Shown here: positions 51,301 through 61,500 of the stretch, in pieces
How the letters are laid out: every line of letters starts with the position of its first letter
How positions within the stretch are numbered: the stretch's first letter is position 1
Assembly (NCBI GenBank): GCA_900208305.1
Contig: OAPG01000002.1
Coordinates: forward strand, 1,054,001-1,118,000
Direction: 5' to 3'
DNA length: 64,000 bases
Source of the DNA: Melanopsichium pennsylvanicum
Taxonomy: Eukaryota > Basidiomycota > Ustilaginomycetes > Ustilaginales
The notes under the pieces: generated by a model
Database searches by the model: none
Told to the model about the DNA's origin: nothing
Seen by the model: only the letters and a program-made list of their open reading frames with translations
Program-made: the position numbers and the translations under genes

Positions 51301-52494
51301 GCGGATACCGGTATGCCAGGTCTCGCCGAACCTGATACGCTCCCGCCTTTGCCAAGTCTCACCGGCCAGAATACAGCAGCAGCATTATTGGGGCACTCAA
51401 CCGCCTCAATCGAATCACATCCCGTCCCAATCCGCACATTGCCGAGCAGCGCAGTTTCCAAAGATGGAACGGTTTCTGCGGGCGCCTTCACCCGCGCCAC
51501 CACCAAGCCTGCCGATTCGGAACAACGTCCGGAGTTTGGCCACATTGCTAGCTCCTCTGATGTGCCGCTAGTTCAAGCGACGAGCGCGAGCATCTCGCGA
51601 CCGCGTGCCTCGAACCGGAAGAGGACGTCGAGTTCGACCGTTGAGTCACGCACTGCCTCGACTTCAGGATCGTTGACGGGTGCGCATCTTTCGAACCGTA
51701 GCAGCCAGACCACAAATATTGCGGATGCTTCTACAAGTCAGAATGCAACATCTAGCCTCAGCTTTATCGACAGCAATGGACTGGGAGAAGGTGCATCGGT
51801 CGTGGAAGAACCTGAGTGGATGATTGACCCTGTCGAGAAGAGTGCTCAGAACGGCACGTGGCAAACAGGCGAAGTAATGGCTCTTGAAGAAGGCCCTACT
51901 GATGCAATCGAGTTGTCTTCAGCCGATGCACCTTCAGCAGAGCCACGAAAGTACACGCTGACCGACGAACCACTCCCCACCACCTCGGACACTCAGTCAA
52001 TTAATGGGAGCACCAGCATCGTCCGGACCAAACGGTACGTCAAAGGTCGTCAAGGTTCATCCTCTTCTGTCGCTACTAATTCGAGTCGTAGGTCGTTGGC
52101 AGGTTTGCGTCGTTCGAGTAGGACGTCTTTGGGTGGTGGAGAGCCAGTTGCAGCGCCCGCATCGCCGCAGCTTGCGCTGCCTGAAGTGGACGAGCAATTG
52201 GATGCGTACGGTGGTATGACGGATCCGTCTTGGTCGGAGAATCCTTTAAAGTATGCTGATTGGCAGCACGGATGTGGAGATGCTTTGTTGGCCGGTGCCG
52301 ATGGGAACGAAGATGTCGCTGTAGGTTCAGAGACTTATGCAGCTGCGGCTAACGAGTTATCGTATCCAAACAGTCCAGTTTTGGGCGATGACTTTGATTT
52401 CCGCTCCTTGGGCATCCGCGATGTTGCAAAATCTACGCTCGTCATTGACAGGAGTAACAGTGGCGGTAGTACGGATCGAAGTAACTTTATTTAG
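48397..52494 (+). CDS. TBC-domain Rab GTPase-activating protein (TBC1D13/TBC1D5-like)
   Basis: The 1365-residue protein has a TBC domain over about residues 45-530 with long inserts: RAQAWKILLGYLPPDKKEW at the start, IYKDLVR (I122, D125, Arg128: the IxxDxxR arginine finger), GYVQGMNEALF (Y327, Gln329: the YxQ glutamine finger), DAFWCFSAMIGEM, and YYSLRWLACLLSTELSLPSVLRIWDALL. Both catalytic fingers are present, so GAP activity on a Rab is expected. The remaining 800 residues are Ser/Thr-rich and of low complexity, with no second domain that I can identify. The start WKILLGYLP...W resembles TBC1D13 and TBC1D5 more than Gyp1; the Rab target is unknown. Single exon, first in-frame ATG. Confidence 0.88.
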   Translation: MSSTQARTSNSASAAAGRDRSLLQLLDPNDLLPGHTTADLYSLRHFILRGGLPDSPSWLRAQAWKILLGYLPPDKKEWSSTLAKRRKEYYHFLNDLSPSATSSHHPIAANQLTNSDRLLDQIYKDLVRSRKNGFAFYQAEPRPSTSCPIVPVPSNHAQSPEAVSSCVQRLESKDNLLLRLAAISHEYAQQLSLERIASSTTTNSSRQPPHILHVQKTSDLQATNGRSLAIQDPIKSPPILLSPPSPGSMSCASSQHSFTSASEAFEAAASNQAQDHVQDAAMASADSIVDKSLRSREAPDSIPTQRNWHSLLRILYLFALLNPSIGYVQGMNEALFTLLYVLGSAQYPSTAGATLTPSNSQQTITNAPDGSLLNPWDNNLDLANLTTHAEADAFWCFSAMIGEMQELYDFDRVEQQSRASTALADHQPSASGMAYALRRFSLRIKWLDPPLWRDLQASSLDPRLPYYSLRWLACLLSTELSLPSVLRIWDALLTEQENASVAGSAKIEFLIDVCASMVLQIKHQLPSSKYGIDLETEGFSRGMRVLQNYPDDDIGPVMEAAILMRQRRLAADLTGDGPPQDIDDDEATNPRLAAVKARAAQAWREWTSPQQSNTSLTSQRVNEQVETSAPATKGGWLVSRTRPRPSLPTTDEADSSFASSAGGAVSDVSTPSKSTFSGFLAKYAEAVQSSDAAANFSKASTNLTAKAMARFGDRGSRETTPETATTRHDRSYGSLGRGFPASPTSSVSGTNDSRVASLGSIGAGLFNRTRRNASESQSSSVGYGSPRTPDMTLWSRDTMPDFPLPNVADSPAGRMEYIDTFGKRISMAPNGRVGASPSSSVTGDDGERRGSENGLSSFPLPSMRAAARMGILSARFREESASPNSRAAGPKPLLLSQSARPPREGSNSPGSLAVDEPSRKVSSGPMGHSMSRGNSHQDGRSSVADSFSGRSSRSVSAAGSRHSSMADFADTGMPGLAEPDTLPPLPSLTGQNTAAALLGHSTASIESHPVPIRTLPSSAVSKDGTVSAGAFTRATTKPADSEQRPEFGHIASSSDVPLVQATSASISRPRASNRKRTSSSTVESRTASTSGSLTGAHLSNRSSQTTNIADASTSQNATSSLSFIDSNGLGEGASVVEEPEWMIDPVEKSAQNGTWQTGEVMALEEGPTDAIELSSADAPSAEPRKYTLTDEPLPTTSDTQSINGSTSIVRTKRYVKGRQGSSSSVATNSSRRSLAGLRRSSRTSLGGGEPVAAPASPQLALPEVDEQLDAYGGMTDPSWSENPLKYADWQHGCGDALLAGADGNEDVAVGSETYAAAANELSYPNSPVLGDDFDFRSLGIRDVAKSTLVIDRSNSGGSTDRSNFI

Positions 52495-53154
52495 CATACG
52501 GGCAATAATTCGTTTGAGCATCCTATGTCGACATGCGTGCTTTATCATTCAATTTCCAATGGCCTCGATTCAGCATTCACATAGGTTGTTGTATCACATC
52601 GCTCATTTTTTTTTTTTTTTTTTTTTTGACTTGGCTTGTTCTGATAGCGTTGGACTGTCAAGGGTGTATCTGTTCTGAAATGAGTTTGTGTTTGAGTATG
52701 CAAGGTGAATACCTTGCACTTCAGGAGCAACTCAATGGAGCTTATAAAAAAGTTATCCCCCCCCCCAATACCGACTTGCGTAACTCTTCAACCTAAGATG
52801 AACGGCAAACAGCTGACCACTTCTTACCACGTTGGATCGGGTTGACACCAGTCAAATTCCTTCCCAAAATCTACGACCGCAGTGAAAATGAACCACAACT
52901 GGTGCTACAATCCGCAAGCGGACAATCCAAATGCATCCCAGTGCCCGATGCGCGTTAGAGAAACACACACAACATCTAACGGTAGACCTTCTCGATCGAT
53001 TCTCTACACAATAAGAAGGAGAATCTCGCAAATCCTCCTTCCTCACCATCACATACAAGATGATTCAAAATCGATCATACACATATCTTCACATCAGACC
53101 ACCTTCGTGTATGCAACGTCCCGTGTTCGTACTGTACTTTACCAAGATCTACTC
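52495..53154. other. Spacer between convergent genes
   Basis: The 660 bases between the RabGAP stop and the stop of the Ser-rich protein gene contain a T-run of about 20 near 52608-52627 and a C-run near 52757-52765. No gene is seen. Confidence 0.4.
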
Positions 53155-56100
53155 CTACTGACCAGATCCGAGAACGCGACTAACCCTTCGAGCCGCGGTA
53201 CGACCAAGACTCCTAACAACCGACGATGATGCACCCACCACTTCCAGACTCGTCTGACCATCACCCCTACGAATATCTTCGTCATGAATCCACCCACTTC
53301 GATGATCGGTGGCACGTGGAGTACCAAAATCTTCCCGGCTCATCACCGTAGTAGGAGTTGAAGGTTCATCCCTACGACCTTGCAGAATCTTGCGTCCAGC
53401 AGAAGGGATGCTTTCTTCCGACGGTCTCTGAACATGTCTCGGAGGACGTGGTGGAGGATTGGAAGATTTGGTCAAACCGTACTGACTTAACTTTGGTGGA
53501 GATCGATTACGATCTTCCTCATCCGCTACCACCACATTGGCGGCAGGTGAAGGCGTGATGTGAGAGTTGATCGTATGCCTCCGTTGAGCCGAATGCCCAG
53601 ATATGACACCATGACGCATTCGTTCAATATGTACTCCGTCTCTTCCTCCTATACTCTGCATTTCACCTTGTTCATTCGTGCCTCCCAGATCATCGAGCTG
53701 CGATGCAAGTGTGTCGATAACCCTCGGACCGCCTCGGATCGTAGCCGCTTCACGTCGACGCTGACTGCGAGATGAAAGCCGAACAGTCTCTCCTCCCGTC
53801 GCGGATTCGGCAGAACCACCCGCAGGTCGGCCAAACTCGTCAGCCTCGCCTGCAACACTCGCATGCTCACCTCCGACGGTACTTCTTTCGCTGTCCATCT
53901 CTCTACCACCAAACCCATTGTGCAGGCTGTTCTCTGGGCTGGAAGCAACGGCGCTCGAGGCTGCCGAAACTGTCGAGGGCTGGAAGGATGCAGTTGCATT
54001 CGAGACTGACGGGTTGCTGAGCCTCGGTCGGCGTGGTGCGAAGCCTGGTGCCGGTCGCGATGTTGTAGAGCTGTTGTTACTGGACGTGGCTGTTGTCTGC
54101 GTATTGTCGGCTGTGGGGAAAGGTCGGCCGATGACGCTGCGACGCGAGGACAGCGGAGAGTCTTGGGAGCTTTCTCGTGGAAGTTGCAGCGCTACTCGGT
54201 CAAGACGGCGCTGGGCAGCGCTGGACGAGGGCGAGAGCTCGGAAGCCGAACGAGCATGGGTGCTGGCATGACCCAAAGAGGTCATAGATCGGATTTGAGA
54301 GGCAGTGAGCGTTGCTCCACGCTCAACGCTGCCAGTTCGGCGTGAAGAGCGGACAAACTGAGAAGGCGATTCGGTTTGCAGATTGGATCCACCTCGGACG
54401 GTAGATGTGGCTCGACGGAGAAGGTGAGTGTTGCGCTCCGCGCCATCACTTGCTGCCACGCTGTGTGCGAACTTGGAGCCGCCAGGAGTAGGGCCTGTCG
54501 ACCCAGCCCCCATCCGAGAGAACGGTCTGGGCGAGTGCCCCATCTCCACGAGGGCCTGATTGAGTTGCGCTTGCCTCTCCTTCTCAGTGCGATCCAGAAG
54601 GAAGAGCAGATCCTGGATGGCACGCGCTTGCTCAAGAACGAGCTTGTTGACGAACGCCAAGCCGTCATCAAGTCGGTCAAAGGCCTCTGTGAATGCTTCT
54701 CCTTTGCGGCCCATCAGGTGCCCCTCGGTGGCGATGGGATGCATCGAAGAGAGCTCTATCCACATGGTGGAGATGCCTCGTACGATCGCACCCATGAGCT
54801 CGACAGTGCGCGCTGTATGCTGGCCTGCTGCAGTAGATGTACCTGGCTCGGCGGAAGGGCCTTTACTGTAAAGAGCCTCGTACTGTGACAGACGGATGGC
54901 GAGGTTGCGGATCGGTGCAGGCTCGTCGCCGTTGGATGCAATCCGTTCGCGCGGATCCAAAATCGGGCTGACGATGGGACTCTCCGAAGCTGTTCCCATG
55001 ACTGTCGCACTGCGTCGCGGCGCTGGCTGACGATAGTTCGCATCAGCACGAAGGCTAACCAGTTCGTAAATGCGATTTGCTGCGTCGGACGAGTTTGCAA
55101 GATCGGGCGCGGGCCAGCTGCGGTCGTAGCGAGTTCCTTGGGGGTCGGTCAAGGGATACTGATGCATCTGTTGAATGCGGTGGGCATCCTTTGGGGTCCT
55201 TTCCAAGCCCAAGACAGACTGTGCACGCATCGAGCCAAGAGCCGGAGACTTAAGTTCGAGAGATGAGCGAGTCGGCCCAAGCTGGACACGAGCGCGAGAC
55301 GACACGGGCGAGAGGTGGCGTCGATGTTTCTCTCCTCCGGAGCGACCGACGTGTAGGTCTTCGATCTGGTTGCGGAGGCTGTCAAAGGCCGCATCGCTGA
55401 CGCGTCGGTGCTGGTCATCGTAAGGTCGTGAAAGATCGGAAGAGTGGGTCGAGGATGAAGATTGACCAGTTCTGGAGGGAGGGCTGCGCGGGCGACGACC
55501 GGCAGTGGTGAGCGATGAAAGCGGGTCGGCGGAAAAAAGGTCGGAGCCGTATTGCTTGCGCATGCTGACGCGCGAGGCGGTGCGATGCAGCTCCGAAGCG
55601 CAGCTGGATGACTTCTGAGAGCGGCTCGAAGAGGTGGACGAGATCTTTCGGATGCGAGCCTCCTCGCTGGGCGAGCCAATCTCGAAAGACCGTGAAGTAC
55701 GGCATGAGCTAGTAGGTGTGCTCTGCATGGGGCCCCTGGCCAGATGTCTTTGTGCAGAGGAGGAGTCGACCGAGATCCGACTGCCCTGAGTGCCGAGACG
55801 ACCGTCATAGCCTAACTGCTCCACACTTTCGTCTGCTGCTGCATCCGAGACATACCTGCGACGCCGGCTTTGATGGATGCGCGGTTGCATGGGCTTGTCT
55901 TTTGCGCCTTCTTCTTGGATTTCATCTAGGCTGTCACGTTGGGAGGGGACGTCACGTTGGGTGGGGACGTGACTGCAGACCGTGGCGCTGTTTCCAATCG
56001 TGGATGCGGTAGATGCTGGTAACAGCTCTGCTCGATCATCACTCATATCAGAGTCGTCTGGGTCGTCGGACTTTCGCTGATTGGCAGCTCGATAAGCGCG

Positions 56101-57273
56101 CCGAATCTCTTTGTCTGGCAAACGAAACTCGGCAGGCATTGGACTGCGACTTGCGGATGTGGAGCTTGGGGAGGTGCGATCATCGAGCGAGTGTCGACCT
56201 GAAGCGCGGCCAGTAGTTCTGACGAGGCGTCGCATAGATCCGGATGGCAGCTCATGGCCGCCAGTGTATCGGGAAGGCTTGTTAGAGTTTGGTGTCGAAG
56301 GCGACTTTGTGTCGAGACCGTGAAGGCTGGCGCGTCGACTTGGAGACTGCTGTTCGCCGTTTGGCGACTCGTTATCGTCATAGCGAGAAGAGGTGACGGA
56401 GAGTGTGGTGGACTTGCGTGGTGAATACTTATGCTGAGGTGCACGAGGGAATACGTGCTGTTGTTCGAGACTTTGGTTGTTACCGGCGGCGCGATCATCG
56501 TCATCATCGCCATAGCCAAGACGGGACTCGGAACGTATCTGACTGACATCTCGCTCATGCATCTCGGAGCGGCGTTTCCTCCTCTCGTCCGGCGAATTTG
56601 GATGCGACGATAAAGATGAAGAGGCTCGAGGAGCAGATGAAGAGGTAGTGGTGGGCGGTACTGCTGAATCGCCAGTCGCTCTGTCACGCCGACCAGGGAT
56701 GAGGCTGTGCAGTGACGCGGATGAATTGGCCGAGAGGATGGCTGCTGATTCACTAATCATCTTCGTGCCGCTTACTTGCGAGTGACGACTGGACGCGAAG
56801 TGACTGTGACTAGGTTGAGTTGGACTTCTTCCACCGACGGTGTCGCTGCCAGTGTTGGATGAGGAAGAAGCGGCAGAAGGTGAGCGCGATGAAGCTGAAG
56901 TATTGTGACTCGTCGAAGGTGGCTGTAGTCGCTCTGAGCGTCGCGACTCGAGATCAGGCGTGTGACGGCTGGGATTGGAAGCGTCGTTGGAGTCTTTACG
57001 GCTTCGACCGACGCTTCCACTCGCACTGCTTGTGGTCTCGCTATAAGGAGGTGTGGGAATGCCGTAAGGTCTGCGGGGCGCTATGCTTTGTTCGAAATGT
57101 CCGACACTTGAGGCTGCGTCTTGCCTTAATCGGAAGCGAAGCGCGTCGAACGGATTCGATTTCGCGACGGGAGTGACATCAATGTGGGAGCTTCCGTTCA
57201 GGCTTTGGGTTCGCTCGGGAGTGGAGGGTCGATCGGTAAAGGTCTCTTCGAATTCGCGCGATTTGGTCGACAT
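53155..57273 (-). CDS. Large Ser/Arg-rich protein of unknown function
   Basis: From the first in-frame ATG the product has 1372 residues. Most is low-complexity Ser/Arg/Pro-rich sequence (about residues 1-830 and 930-1372) that I cannot assign. One ordered-looking block lies at about residues 820-920: IRNLAIRLSQYEALYSK, then a helical run with MGAIVRGISTMWIELSSMHP, and DGLAFVNKLVLEQARAIQDLLFLLDRTEKERQAQLNQAL, which looks like a coiled coil. A shared N-terminal piece VAKSNPFDALRFRLRQD (about 37-53) also looks conserved. There is no signal peptide or membrane span. The frame continues a few codons upstream only to a GTG. Arg-Ser-rich composition would suit a cytoskeletal or phospho-regulated scaffold, but that is a guess. 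Confidence 0.75.
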   Translation of the reverse strand: MSTKSREFEETFTDRPSTPERTQSLNGSSHIDVTPVAKSNPFDALRFRLRQDAASSVGHFEQSIAPRRPYGIPTPPYSETTSSASGSVGRSRKDSNDASNPSRHTPDLESRRSERLQPPSTSHNTSASSRSPSAASSSSNTGSDTVGGRSPTQPSHSHFASSRHSQVSGTKMISESAAILSANSSASLHSLIPGRRDRATGDSAVPPTTTSSSAPRASSSLSSHPNSPDERRKRRSEMHERDVSQIRSESRLGYGDDDDDRAAGNNQSLEQQHVFPRAPQHKYSPRKSTTLSVTSSRYDDNESPNGEQQSPSRRASLHGLDTKSPSTPNSNKPSRYTGGHELPSGSMRRLVRTTGRASGRHSLDDRTSPSSTSASRSPMPAEFRLPDKEIRRAYRAANQRKSDDPDDSDMSDDRAELLPASTASTIGNSATVCSHVPTQRDVPSQRDSLDEIQEEGAKDKPMQPRIHQSRRRRYVSDAAADESVEQLGYDGRLGTQGSRISVDSSSAQRHLARGPMQSTPTSSCRTSRSFEIGSPSEEARIRKISSTSSSRSQKSSSCASELHRTASRVSMRKQYGSDLFSADPLSSLTTAGRRPRSPPSRTGQSSSSTHSSDLSRPYDDQHRRVSDAAFDSLRNQIEDLHVGRSGGEKHRRHLSPVSSRARVQLGPTRSSLELKSPALGSMRAQSVLGLERTPKDAHRIQQMHQYPLTDPQGTRYDRSWPAPDLANSSDAANRIYELVSLRADANYRQPAPRRSATVMGTASESPIVSPILDPRERIASNGDEPAPIRNLAIRLSQYEALYSKGPSAEPGTSTAAGQHTARTVELMGAIVRGISTMWIELSSMHPIATEGHLMGRKGEAFTEAFDRLDDGLAFVNKLVLEQARAIQDLLFLLDRTEKERQAQLNQALVEMGHSPRPFSRMGAGSTGPTPGGSKFAHSVAASDGAERNTHLLRRATSTVRGGSNLQTESPSQFVRSSRRTGSVERGATLTASQIRSMTSLGHASTHARSASELSPSSSAAQRRLDRVALQLPRESSQDSPLSSRRSVIGRPFPTADNTQTTATSSNNSSTTSRPAPGFAPRRPRLSNPSVSNATASFQPSTVSAASSAVASSPENSLHNGFGGREMDSERSTVGGEHASVAGEADEFGRPAGGSAESATGGETVRLSSRSQRRREAATIRGGPRVIDTLASQLDDLGGTNEQGEMQSIGGRDGVHIERMRHGVISGHSAQRRHTINSHITPSPAANVVVADEEDRNRSPPKLSQYGLTKSSNPPPRPPRHVQRPSEESIPSAGRKILQGRRDEPSTPTTVMSREDFGTPRATDHRSGWIHDEDIRRGDGQTSLEVVGASSSVVRSLGRTAARRVSRVLGSGQ

Positions 57274-58505
57274 TGATGAAGCCACCTCTTATGATGACGG
57301 GGACTTCAGTTGAGTCCTGTACTGATCCGCTCGATCTTGCTGTTGGATGAAAGTGAGATTTTCAGATACCACTGTCTGGAGTTAAGGCATCTAAGTCGTA
57401 AAGCCAGCCAGATAAGGTTGCGAGCCGAGACGGAAAAGTGAAGCAGCTGGCATCAGGACGGCTGATCGAGCTGATTTAGCACATATAGATCCTGTTCCTG
57501 AGATGGGATGACGCCCACTTTGCCTACACAGCAGGTCAAGCTGACAGGAGTCGGAGAAAGCGTGTTGATGATGTTGAAGATGGAGAGAATGGGTTGAATC
57601 GAATTCCGCGCATATGTTTTCGGTTGAAAGCAGCCTTTTTTGCAGTCCCCCTTTTCCAGCAGTTGAGCGGTAAAGTGTGTGTTAGAGCGTTTCTACGTTT
57701 CTCTGGTTCTATCTCCTCTTCTGGTTCTATCTCCTCTTCTGATTCATTTCTTTCATTTTCGTGAAATTCGGCTTGAAACAAGAACAGGCGCGCGCCAGCA
57801 CAGAAAATGGCCATGGTGAGCGGCTGTCAAACTCTGTCAGGTCACATTCACGAAGAATGCACGCCCAGCTGCAGTATCGCATCTGCGTAAGTTGATCCTC
57901 AATTCATTGAGTTTGACGTGCAATCCAAGTACATCGCCGTACTCGATCATGTCAATGCGCAATTACAGTGCACCGGTGCCACAGTCTACGCCTGTATGTT
58001 CTCAAAGTAGGCGGTTGCGAGGTTCAGGGTCCTTTGCGCACGAGCCTGCGATTGCGCGACGCGTTGAGACAGAGTTTCGTGCCATGAGATCTAACACATC
58101 GGGTGAGGAATTAATAACTACAGTGAAAAGAATGTGGAGAAAGCGCAGCATGGCATGCTAGACTTGGACCCTGAATCCTCTCCCAAAGATACCAGAATCA
58201 CAGACTCACTCAACCATCTCTTCCGTGTCACATTGCCAACAAATCTCGCACTCTCCTTACCGGCATTCCACACGTCTTGTAGACGAGTAGCTTAGCTGAG
58301 CTTAGCTGGAACTGAACGACATCATCGTCCACCTATTTCTTTGGCAATTTTCGCTTTTATCGGTGCGGTTGCGGTGAGGCGGCAAGCTGCCAATTACCGC
58401 CGCCCCTGTGCTCCCCACGATAGCATGCACATTCGCCCTTAAGCGCACACAACTCGTGCCGTTTCTCGTCTTCGCGCTCGTTACAATACACCGCCCATCA
58501 TAGTC
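57274..58505. other. Divergent intergenic region
   Basis: The 1.2 kb between the Ser-rich protein gene and ATG2 holds an 18-bp unit (CTGGTTCTATCTCCTCTT) repeated twice at 57703-57738. Nothing else is recognised. Confidence 0.4.
57703..57738. repeat. Two exact copies of an 18-bp unit
   Basis: Two identical 18-bp units lie head to tail in the spacer upstream of the Ser-rich protein gene. Confidence 0.9.
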
Positions 58506-61500
58506 ATGGCCTCGTACTTCCTGCCTTCGTTCTTATCTGGCTGGGACCTCTCGGCTGTCTCGGCATTTTCCCTCTCAGCCACTCTCCAGAAGAGGATCCT
58601 TTCCTACCTCCTCAAGAGGACACTTGGTCATCTCGTACAAGGTGGACAGCTAGATATAGCACAGATCGATGCAGGCATAGGTAGTGGAAGAGTCCAAGTG
58701 AATAACGTTCAGCTCGACGCAGACGCCATCAATCATCGTCTGCCATCTCTGCCCTTCATCTTTGTCTCTGGCCAGATTGGAAGCATCCTCATACAGCTTC
58801 CCGTGCCCAATTTTTGGAGCGGTCAACTCTCCATCACCATTTCGGACATCTCAGTTCATGTTGCGCCTTCACACAAAGATGCGTCTTCAACCTTTGATCC
58901 CGCTCAAGATCTCGCCGCATCCTTCGCAAGTGCCGCCAGCGAGATCTTTATCCAAGATGACGAGGCCAAAGACCTCGAGCAGTCCATCCATCAGTCTCTC
59001 AGCCCTCAAGATCTTCAAGAACGACAGCAGCAGTCCGAAGACGACAAAGCCTCGCTCATTGCCAAATACGTCGAAGCGTTGCTCACTCGTCTCAAGGTCG
59101 CCATCGACAACGTGCAGCTTCATCTCCATTCAGATTCCATCGACCTGTCTATACAGCTCAGCAAGGCCAACATCCACAGCACAAATACTCGCACTGAGCA
59201 GCAGGTCCAACATTCGGACGCGGAGGCGTCGCAAACAGGCGTCACCCCGAAGACGTCCAATCCGCAACGACGCTTCTTCAGCGAAACCGTGAGGACGCTA
59301 GAATTTCAAGGACTCGAACTCTGGCTGCAAGATAAAAGAAAGCAAAGTGAGCCAGATGACTCTTACTCGTCCTCATCCTCCGATTACTCTTTCGAAGGCG
59401 AGACCTCTGTGCGACAAGAAAGGGTTCAGAACATGGCGCAGTCTACAGCATCCCTTCAAGAGTCATCTGCCAGCCTGTACGAAAGTGCAATCGGGGGATC
59501 AGCCTTCGAAGAAGCGCTACAACTACCCCTGGATACCGCGCATAATCATCTCGACAAATCGCCAGATAATGTTCTCTCCGCTAGCGCAAAACACTTGCTA
59601 TTCAGCTTAGGACAGGAACCCGTGTTGTTGACGTTGAAGACCATCAAAGAACGCCACGAACTGCCTGCTTCCGGCTCAGCTTCACGCCGCACAGTTCAGC
59701 GACTCGTCGGCTTCAGCACCAGCGTAGACTTACAAATCGGAAATGCCGGGGCTGTCTTGTTCATTGACCACGCAAGTCTTCTCATGAAGTTGGCTCGTAT
59801 GTTTTCGGACAACAAAGTAGCGGCAAAACCATCATCGAGTGCAAATCAAGCCAAGTCAAGCCAGAGCCCTATAGTGTTGGGTTCCTCTGTGGAAAGAAAG
59901 CTCGAGTTGAGCTGTAACGTCAGCAGCTTCAACCTCATTATTGCCTATGACGATTCAGTCCTCGACGAAAGGGTTCAGTCCTCCCTTGATGCCTTTTGGG
60001 CTCGTCCTTCTCGTTCGCATCCTGACGTCGGCCACGTTCGATTGCGGTGCGATAAACTCAGTGCGATGTTCCACGACGAAGCTAGCAGGAGCAAGACAAA
60101 TCCGTCACAGCCAAAGGTCAAGCTCACCATGCATGATTTGGGCCTGTTCGAGCATCTACCAGCAGCCCTGTGCGAGCACTGTCTGCTCGAGGCTTCGCGT
60201 ACACTCCCTATTTTTGTGCTGGATCACAATTTGGTCCATTCGCGCATCTCAAACACTCAAGCTGCCAAACACCATCGACATGATTACGCGAGCAGCACCA
60301 TTGACGTCTTTGATTGGCGCTATGCTGTTCCTCATTCAGCAACTGATCAGCATTCTTCGGGCTTCACCGACGACCCTCCAGGTTCAGCACGTGCCCCGCG
60401 CTTCAAAACCACTGATGCCCGAGCAGCCTCATCATCGTCAAGCCCAAGTCCCTACTATCGCGCTGCTTACGGTGATCGTGGCTGGAAGCTCAAGTCTTCG
60501 ACAAGACATTCGACATCATCTCAAGGCAGCGGGCCTGAGGAGAACTCTGCCGGCATTGTCGTATCTGTCTACACGCCTTCGAGACAAAAGGATCAAGGCC
60601 GCATCTCAGCATCCGTAGCGCCGATCCATTTCTTTATTGACGTATCGCTAGTGACACGCCTCATGCCAGCTCTGCGCAGGTTTGCAGCCGCACAATTGGC
60701 TGCTCTTCGAGAAAGCGAGTGCTCGGGTCACGAACAAAGCGAGTCAACCGCCACACTCGCCACAAGTTTCGCGACTATTCACGGATCGGCCTGTGCCCTG
60801 CGCGACGATCTCGGTACGACACCCGCCTTCTATCAGAAAAGTGCGTATTGTTTCGACATCAGTATCAGTCTCGTGCGACTCGACATCAGAACGCCACAGG
60901 TCTCGTACGATGTAGCTGCCCTCGTCGGGCGGGACCTCAACTCTGCAAGAAAAAGCGGGCTTGAAAGAAGATCCGGCATGTTGGTGTTACAAGTGCAGGC
61001 CTTGATTGTACGATCGGGGCTCAGCGAGACCCCGACGTCGTCGAGTGGAGCCCGGTTTGAACACTTTTCCGCAGATGGCATGCAGCGGTCCAACAACGAT
61101 TCCGTTATCACCGCTCAAGTCAGTGTAGAGAGCATTTCCGCATATCTTGCCTTGCCTTCAGAATCTCGGGCATTGATCTTGGCCTTGATAGAGGCGGTCT
61201 ACGAAGACCAAAGTCGGCCAGGACCTTTCTCAAGCTCACCTGCCCATTTGCTTCCGCGAATCCAATTCTCGTCTTGCGCGCAAGTTAGTCAGGAGCGTCA
61301 CGATGAGCCTTCTCGCAGCAATACTCCCTCCAAGGACCGCTGCAGCATCTTCATACCTTCTATCAAAGCGGAATTGGGGAAAAGTCAGCTTGACTCGCTT
61401 CAGTACATGGCGGATGACCTCACGCAATCGGCCAATCTGTGGACCTCCGACGATTTGGACGAGTCCGGTACACTTGACGCTGAGGATCTTCAAATTCTTG

